NCBI GenBank assembly: GCA_028386065.3
Contig: JAKUCV010007264.1
Coordinates: 1,954-65,953, forward strand
DNA from: Turnera subulata
Lineage: Eukaryota; Streptophyta; Magnoliopsida; Malpighiales; Passifloraceae
Reading direction: 5' to 3'
DNA: 64,000 nt
How positions within the stretch are numbered: the stretch's first letter is position 1; each line of letters opens with the position of its first letter. Made by a program: the position numbers and the translations under genes. Positions 55,747-64,000 of the stretch are shown in pieces. Under the pieces are notes generated by a model that was not told the DNA's origin, made no database searches, and saw only the letters and a program-made list of their open reading frames with translations.

Positions 55747-56376
55747 TGTTAGTGTGTGGTTCCTCCACTAATTGTGGGGGATCACCACTTGCATTAATGA
55801 AAACCACCACCACTAAGCTAATGGAGCACTAAGCTAGTGGAGCACTAAGTTTTTTTTCAGTTCAGTCCCTGCAAGCAAGTTTGGTTGCAGATAAGTCCTT
55901 ATCAACATGCCTATAAATAGGCACCAATTCTTCTCTTCAAATCATCCTAAGTATTCACACAAAGTGAATAAGAGAGTGAGAGAGAGAGAGAGTGAAAGAG
56001 AGTGTGAGAAGGAGGGAAGAAAAATTAGGAAGAAAATATTTTTCTTCAAATCCCCTCTTAAATTGAGGAGTGACAAAATAGTGAAGAAAAATACCTTAGG
56101 GGTATTTTTGACAAACACTTGGAAAACACCTTGTAAGACACTATTTTGGATAGAACTCTAAGTTGATTATACCCCTAAAATTTAGAAAAGTCTCTCTTGT
56201 AAGCCTACTATTTATAGTGGAAGTTTTTCCGGTGGGATCAGGATTGTAGACGTAGCCCGGTATTTGGATGAACCACGTTAAATATTGTATGTCATTTATC
56301 TTTTTTTTTGTCCTCCACTTGTTTATTTCCTTGTGAGGTGATATTATTTCCGCAAGATAGTGCCACCGGTCCAACA
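55747..56376 (+). repeat. 3' LTR of the Tork element
   Basis: Partner of 52047-52678; it has the same TATA box (55911-55926) and a (GA)n run two units shorter. It is directly followed by the TSD CTTTT. Confidence 0.93.
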
Positions 56377-56381
56377 CTTTT

Positions 56382-57800
56382 AGCGTCTATCAACTATCAT
56401 CCATTGAAAGCGAATAAAGGTAGAAAATAAGCTACAATTCTTTTATTGTCTATCATACATTGAAAGCGAGTAAGGGTAGAAAATAAGCTACAAAACAACA
56501 CGCGAGTCACATCCTCAACCTTCCACTACCCTGCTCAAAATTATCCAATTCTAATTAAAAACAAAAAAGGGCATGATTGTTGTTATCATCCCATGTTCTA
56601 AAATTAAATAATTAATCAATCCTCGCCAAAACAAAAACGGATCACCAGGATTATATGGGTAGAGCCTATAGGCCATATCAACCCAAAATTATGGTCAAAG
56701 TTGATTTATAAAATGTACAGCAAACATTGACAGTGTACGGTGTGTATTTCCCATTTGGCATTACTAGCAAACCTGAAACCACTTGGCCATTCTAATTAAG
56801 CATGCACCATTAATCACCTCACTGAAATTAAACAACAAGGTTGAATTGTAAAATGTACAATAACTACCAAGAGACATAATTAAGGTTGCAACACACACAT
56901 AGGCACACATGTATGCCTCCGCTAACCTATTAACTGACTCATTAACTGATCGTTAAAATCCAACCGCCCACCATTGATGGCCTAACCGGAGTTAAACAAG
57001 AAAGAGATGCCTGATGGGTCTAATATGCGTCCAATTATAAAAGCAAACATTTGCATAACTAGCAAAACCAGATATTTTGCCTTCAGTAAGTTCCTACTGT
57101 TCCCTGTTCACCAGTCTTGCAATTGTAAATGGAACTTTGATGGCTTTAAAAGACTTGAAGGATACTGCGATCCCAAGCTGCCGATTTGGAGGCTCAAGTT
57201 TATGGTTTGGGTTCCAAAATCTGACTTGTATATATAAAATGAATTTTCGAAGACCAAAATTAGTGTCTGCCTCCGTCATGGAAGTTCCTCTAGCTTAATT
57301 ACCAGAATTGATTATTTTAACATGGCAACTTCTATTTAGAGGGTCGGTAACCATTTATATTTCACCCTGCCCTGCAACAACAGTAGGCCTAACTTTTATT
57401 GCATCACAGTTTGGCTTTCTATTCGGAATATAATGCGCACCAAAGATTGGCCTAAAACGTGCAATGTTCTGGACAATAGGTCTGTATGTTCTGGAAATGA
57501 CCAAAGAAGAGATCATATCCGTTTCCACTTTCCAGTGTCAGTATTCATCGTGGTCTGGATTTTGCTTTAAGAAAAGTTGAAGACGGGTATTAATGCAGAG
57601 TACAGTAAGGCAAAAATGCATTCTATGGAAGGTGGAAGCTGAAGTGATGTTCTGTAAATTTTTATGGAACAATAAATAAGAGTTCATTTCTTATCCATCC
57701 TGCCATGATCTGGCTTTTCCCCATTCCTGGATATTATGAATGTTCCAAAACTAGCTGAATCTTGGCTTGCTACTCATTTTGAGTAATCTACCATCAATTT
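56382..57800. other. 3' flank of NPF copy 2 and intergenic DNA
   Basis: It begins with an imperfect tandem duplication of about 60 bp (56384-56496; TGAAAGCGA and GGTAGAAAATAAGCTACAA appear twice). Words at 56480-56620 (CGCGAGTCAC, CCTGCTCAAAA, AGGGCATGATTGTTG) echo 51915-52020 left of the copia element. No gene is supported; small open frames near 57007-57298 lack family resemblance. The last bases are the 3' UTR of the NPF gene. Confidence 0.5.
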
Positions 57801-60084
57801 TTAAGACTCTGTTTTGGTCTCTGACTCTGTTACGCCAGCTTCCTTGTACTTATACCAAGATGCGACAAATAGGTAGATGACAAAGTTTATGGCACTAACG
57901 GCAGCCACGAACCAATAGAACAGATGCAAATTATTGGTATTGATGTTATTCCCGTGTAGCCAACCCTGCTTGCTTGGAGTGATTCTCTTGGTGACTGCAT
58001 TTATGGTGCTAACAAAGATACTGCTCAAGAAATAACCAAGAGCAAAAGTTAACGACGAGAAAGAAGCAGCCAGAGATCTCATTCCAGAAGGAGCTTCCTT
58101 GTAGTATAACTCCATTAGTCCCACAATTGTGAACATGTCTGCAATTCCAAATATGAAAAACTGGATGCAAAGCCAAAACACACTTATTTTGTGCGAGGGA
58201 ATCTTGTTGGCTTGATCTTTTCTATACACTTCAATCCCACCAGCTACGGTCATTGAAATAATTGAAAGAACAAGGCCAACTCCAACCCGCTGAAGCTGCG
58301 TGATGCCTGATGGATGGCCGGTGATCTTACGAGCGAATGGGACGAAGAACAATTCGTATAAGGGCATGAGGATGGTCATGAATAGCAAAGGAATCACTGA
58401 TAATGATGGGGTAGGGATCTCTTTGCTGCCTATGTGTGGATCCATGAACATCCCTTGTTGTACTGAAAATGTTTGCAGCTGTGCCATACCTGTGTTCAGT
58501 AAGATTGTGCTGGCTACTATTGGTAACATCCTAATTAGCACCTTCACTTCTTCAACTTGGGTTACTGTGCAAACTTTCCATGCATCCGGTGCAGTACTGT
58601 CTTCCCGGGGAATAGCAGCTTTATCTAGTGAACTGGTTAGAGAACAAAATCTAGTATAATTTAATCCACTCCTGGGGAAATGTAGTAATCACAGCAACTC
58701 TCTAGCAAGTACAGACAGATACTAAGATTAAGAATCTGGTATGTGATCAAAGGAAAACAAAAGAAAAAGAAAAAGAAAAAGGGAAGCATTAATTATAAAG
58801 TGTTGAATACCTAAATTGCTTAGAATGGGGGATTCTCTCTTCAGATGGATCTCTTACTGTTTCATCTATCTCATATAGGTCATCGGTTCTTTCTGGCAAT
58901 GACAAGCTCCTATTTCGGAATGCCACCACTATTACCTGAAAGATTCAGCCAAACTTAATAAAGGTCATATTATGTAATATATGTAATTATATAAATATGT
59001 ACGTACTATAACTAGGGCCAGAGATGCAGAGGGAAACCTGAGCTATCTTGATAGGAGGGCTATTTCCAAGAGGTTGAAAGCGGAAGAAAGGCTTCCCAAA
59101 GGCAAGAGTAATGTATCCGACAAAGGTACCCACAGTAACAAGGAAGAAACCCCAGTACCAAGCTTTAGACATGCTAATCCACACAACAAATGTGACTCCA
59201 ATCACACCTCCGCTGGTTGAACTTAGAAAAAGCCAATTATAATAAGTAGACAATGCGCCTCTCTGTCTCTCATCCTGAACAAATTGGTCTCCACCCAGTG
59301 GAGGAAGAGCTCCCCTGGCTGTACCGCTACCTATTGCCAGCAGGCAAAGAGACCCATAAAACATGAGTGCTTGGCCACCTTTGATGCAGCTTGATTTCCC
59401 GCACATCTCTGGCTGCAGATCTTTAAAACGCGCTTGAATTGTAACCAGTACCAGCCCCTGCACAGTTCAATATTTAAGAAATGATTGCTTCTTCTTTTTT
59501 TTAAATGAAAACCCAATATACATAAATAACGATTAAGAGAGAACTAGCTATAGGTCCCATTGCAGATGATCCATATATATACTATACCACTACTTCAAGT
59601 GCTCCAAACAGGAGAGTGGTGTAAAATCGATTCAAATATGCATCAGAAATGAAGGCTCCCAGGATACTGAACAAGAAAACTGAACCCATGAAGTTTGTCA
59701 GGGTGTTTGCTGAAGTGGCTAGATCAAAGTGCATGGCATAGTTAAAGTAGAGAACCAGGACTGCCATGTTAGCAATAGATCCCATGTTCTCCAACCCTTG
59801 CAACACTGGGGAAACATATTGTAAAGAAAGATTGAATTAATAAGTCATGATTTCGACTTAATTAATTTATGTCATTCTAAGTTGCAAAATGTAATATATA
59901 ACTAGTCATCCTCACCAAAAATGAAAATGCAAGCCCGGAATCCGCCCTTCTGTTTTTCCTCCTCCATGTTCATCAGGCCGTTATCCTGGATATAGAGAAG
60001 AAGCCAAAAGAAGAAAATATCAGCAAAAGAAAGAAAAAAAAAAAACATGTGTAGCGAATTAAGTAATTAACTATCTATCACCAT
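57801..60084 (-). CDS. NPF (NRT1/PTR family) transporter, NPF4-like, downstream tandem copy
   Basis: Six coding exons: 60084-60082 (ATG only), 59985-59916, 59805-59588, 59457-59038, 58935-58811, 58632-57801; total 555 residues, all GT/AG. Exons 3, 4 and 5 have exactly the same lengths (218, 420, 125) as in the neighbouring copy. Motifs: GGFRACIFIF, LENMGSIANM (no ExxER), AFISDAYLNRF, ARGALPPLGGDQF, VKVLIRMLPIVASTILLNTG, FVPFARKITGHPSGITQLQR, IADMFTIVGLMELYYKEAPS and ASWYKYKEAG. It is predicted to be a 12-helix proton-coupled or facilitative carrier; the substrate is unknown. The C-terminus is shorter than in copy 1 and ends ESETKTES. The mature reading frame is intact, so both copies are probably functional. 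Confidence 0.93.
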
Positions 60085-60724
60085 TTCTAAAGATTTAAGA
60101 ATAGGAATGAACTGTGCTCGGAGACTACTTGTCTACGGTTGCTGATGAGAATGCAATAAAAAGTGTTGGTACTTTATACTGCCAAGGGCAACTGCTGGCG
60201 AGTCGCGAGTGTACACGATGGATACTGTATATTATTTATTTGGGCATGGTTGCATTAGGCAATTAGTTACATCACAAATTACAAATATGTCGATATCCCT
60301 CCCCGTATGAGATTTGGTTTGCTTATTAACTTTTTTTGGGGTCCTGCCTGGTACGGTATGTATGCGCTGTTACTTGCGGTGGGTTTGATAAATTTGGACG
60401 GTTGTTGTGTGGGAACACACGGATATGGAATTCTTGGTAAGCAATGCCCAACAGACAGGCACTAAGGTTGGCATCTTTTTCACAAAAATTTCCTGACTGA
60501 CTAATTGTGGATGGAGTTGGTAGTAATGGATCCTAAAATTGATTTTAAGTTACCCCAAGTAGCCAAAGCTGCTTTGGATCTGCATTTGTGATCTAGCACT
60601 AGGTTCTTTTTCTTTTTCTATCAGAAAGTCGAACCCATAGGCCTGTTTTATCGCGTTTTCAAAGGTAACAGGTTAGGTTAATTTTTGTAAAACGCAACCT
60701 GATGAAGAGCCTCCCTGAGTCTTA
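60085..60724. other. 5' flank of NPF copy 2
   Basis: Presumed promoter for the NPF gene on the minus strand. I see no confident core elements, no ORF and no repeat. Confidence 0.4.
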
Positions 60725-60726
60725 TA

Positions 60727-60992
60727 CTCCCTCTTATTTTAAATGTAGGTCGTTTTAAGTTTTTTATTTTCTTTCAAAATATAAGTCGTTTATCTACTCT
60801 CAAAGAGTATTAAATAAATATCCTTTTTTCATATTTAACCTTAATTATCCCTGATCACATAGGTATATAGAAAGTTGGATATGTGAAAAGAAGACAAAAT
60901 CATCATTAGAAAAAAACATTAATAAGATTAATTACTCTTCTTAAAGGGTGTGCAAAAACCTTAATCAACCTACATTAAAAAAACAGAGGGAA
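60727..60992. mobile_element. Stowaway-like MITE (266 bp, TA target)
   Basis: Ends CTCCCTCTTATTTTAAATG and the reverse complement of CATTAAAAAAACAGAGGGAA match with few changes; TA flanks both sides (60725-60726, 60993-60994). The CTCCCTC terminus and TA duplication fit Tc1/mariner-derived Stowaway elements. It has no coding capacity. Confidence 0.8.
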
Positions 60993-61017
60993 TATTATCT
61001 TACAGCAAACATGTCAC

Positions 61018-61133
61018 AATAAGATGGTTGGCTTAGTGGTTTGGCCTCCCTTTGTTACACTTACACATTTCTGACTCCGCCCCAGGTTGAATCATGAATG
61101 CGGCTTATTCCTTTATCTACAAAAAAAAAAAAG
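61018..61133 (+). mobile_element. tRNA-derived SINE-like element
   Basis: GATGGTTGGCTTAGTGGTTT resembles a polymerase III box A, and AGGTTGAATCATG, about 50 bases later, a degenerate box B; an A-run (61121-61132) closes it. No TSD was identified. Confidence 0.55.
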
Positions 61134-62130
61134 GTTGCTTTGGCGTTATTAAATTAATTCATAAGAGGAAGGAAATCTACCTACCTAGTTTATTGAAAAT
61201 AAAGAATAGATATTGTTTCTCAAAAAGAAATAAAAATTAGAACTTGATTGTTCTATAGGAGCAGTGAGCAAGGATAAACCCAAAGGTGAGTTTGAAAGAT
61301 AGTGCTGTTCAAATTTGATTCCTAATTGGTCAATTTGGACATGGCTACGGCAGGCTTCTTTTTATAAGAAGGAAGGAACACAAAAATGACAAGAGAATTT
61401 GATTTCTTGTGCGTTTTTCCCCCTTTATATCACGCACCAGGACAATACCCTTTTTTTTTTTCGTTAGCAAAATTGTGTGCTGTATTTACAATGACGCACT
61501 TTCTAATCATTTCTTAGCAGAAGACTCAACATGTCACACCCCAAACCGGGCACGGCGGGCTAAACACACAACACAAGCGATCCAGCAAAAGACCCAATGT
61601 TCCCAAATTTGCACCGACAAATTCTCATCGACCCCATAGGCAACAACACGACTATAGTACATTTAGGTTCAACTAGGATGAAACAGGAAACAACCAGCTA
61701 GCCCGGATCTTTTTCTACTTCGATGGATACTGAAAGAAACCTGTAAGCCCAACCCAAGAGCCCCGTGCATTGCATAGTGCTTGATAACAAAATGAGAGCA
61801 AGAGAAATAATGCACATATAATAGAACCATTCAGAACAAACATATTAAGAAGATTCTCTAGGAGCATCAAAGTACAAGCTTCATCATATAACTATGGCGA
61901 TGGTGGTGTAATAGGGGAGTGAAGCTAAAACTTCAAACATGAACAATAACAAAACTTTTCACATTCCCATATGCCTTAAAATGTAACTACCAGAACCAAA
62001 AGGAAAAGTAGAGGACACTTTTCCAGAATAGTAAGTAGATAGAGACATCAAGAAACCATCAATGCTCGATAAAAAAAGCAGGCAGCAGATATAATGCAGC
62101 AGTAGCAGCACACAAAATCCCTCCTGTATC
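61134..62130. other. Intergenic DNA and beta-tubulin 3' flank
   Basis: The part next to 62130 is the tubulin 3' UTR on the minus strand. TGTCACACCCCAAACCGGGC at 61532-61551 looks like the start of a gypsy-type LTR, but no partner or TSD is visible. I see nothing else. Confidence 0.45.

Positions 62131-64000
<1,870 letters not shown>

Larger units (their letters stand above)
52047..56376 (+). mobile_element. Tork-type Ty1/copia retrotransposon, integrase deleted (TSD CTTTT)
   Basis: LTRs at 52047-52678 (632 bp) and 55747-56376 (630 bp) are nearly identical, TGTTAGTGTG...CCAACA, with the TSD CTTTT at 52042-52046 and 56377-56381. The PBS TGGTAGCGGAGC follows at 52681-52692; the polypurine tract GGAAGGGGGAGAAT precedes the 3' LTR. 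The interior has gag, the protease start, then directly RT and RNase H: integrase is missing. Several stops break the frame. The similar LTRs indicate a recent insertion between two tandem NPF genes. Lineage is from the RT motif DVKTAFLHNDLEEEIYMEQ (Tnt1/Tto1 relatives). Confidence 0.93.

Noticed and set aside
61532..61760. Possible gypsy LTR start (TGTCACACCCC)
   Set aside because: Only the first ~20 bases look characteristic; no LTR end, PBS, polypurine tract or duplication was found.

Overview
The window is nuclear DNA of a flowering plant, probably a dicot. The evidence is intron-containing genes of plant families (P-class PPR, phytocyanin, NPF4-type transporters, beta-tubulin) and plant transposon lineages (Ty1/copia Tork and Sirevirus types, chromovirus-like Ty3/gypsy, L1-type LINE, MULE foldbacks, hAT, Stowaway, SINE-like). 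All exon and repeat limits were read by eye from splice signals, terminal repeats and target-site duplications (TSDs).

Positions 1-37.8 kb are a stack of nested transposable elements. The window opens inside a decayed copia element that ends in an LTR at 1984. An RNase H-like pseudogene (from 2184) is split by a 1.1-kb MULE-type hairpin (2394-3516, 10-bp TSD) and by a Ty3/gypsy complex (3822-17093, TSD GTTGC); its frame resumes for a few codons at 17099. The gypsy complex holds five complete or partial copies of one ~3-kb LTR family, one of them inverted. A 20.4-kb composite follows (17366-37803). Its outer layer is a foldback element with telomere-like arms. A Sirevirus (18112-37103) sits at the apex of that hairpin. 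The Sirevirus itself carries a full-length defective copia element (20588-26816, TSD CAACC) four bases from the end of its 3' LTR, and a 5'-truncated LINE (33696-37018, TSD CAATGTTT) in its 5' LTR. The composite ends about 210 bp upstream of the PPR start codon.

Positions 37.8-64 kb are gene space. They hold a two-exon PPR gene (+), a deleted hAT element, a two-exon phytocyanin/early-nodulin-like gene (-), two tandem six-exon NPF transporter genes (-) separated by a young Tork-type copia element (52047-56376, TSD CTTTT), a Stowaway MITE, a SINE-like element, and the last three coding exons of a beta-tubulin gene (-) that runs off the right edge.

The genes form no obvious pathway: organellar RNA processing (PPR), cell surface or wall (phytocyanin), membrane transport (NPF pair) and cytoskeleton (tubulin). 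The most unusual signals are in the repeats. A leader module (GC-rich exon-like block, strong 5' splice site, GGGTCGGGTTGACCC block, TGGCCCAGTCCG end) is shared by a gypsy LTR family and a copia element. Clusters of tiny palindromes recur in unrelated elements. The same non-canonical primer-binding site, TGGTAGCGGAGC, occurs in three unrelated LTR retrotransposons.
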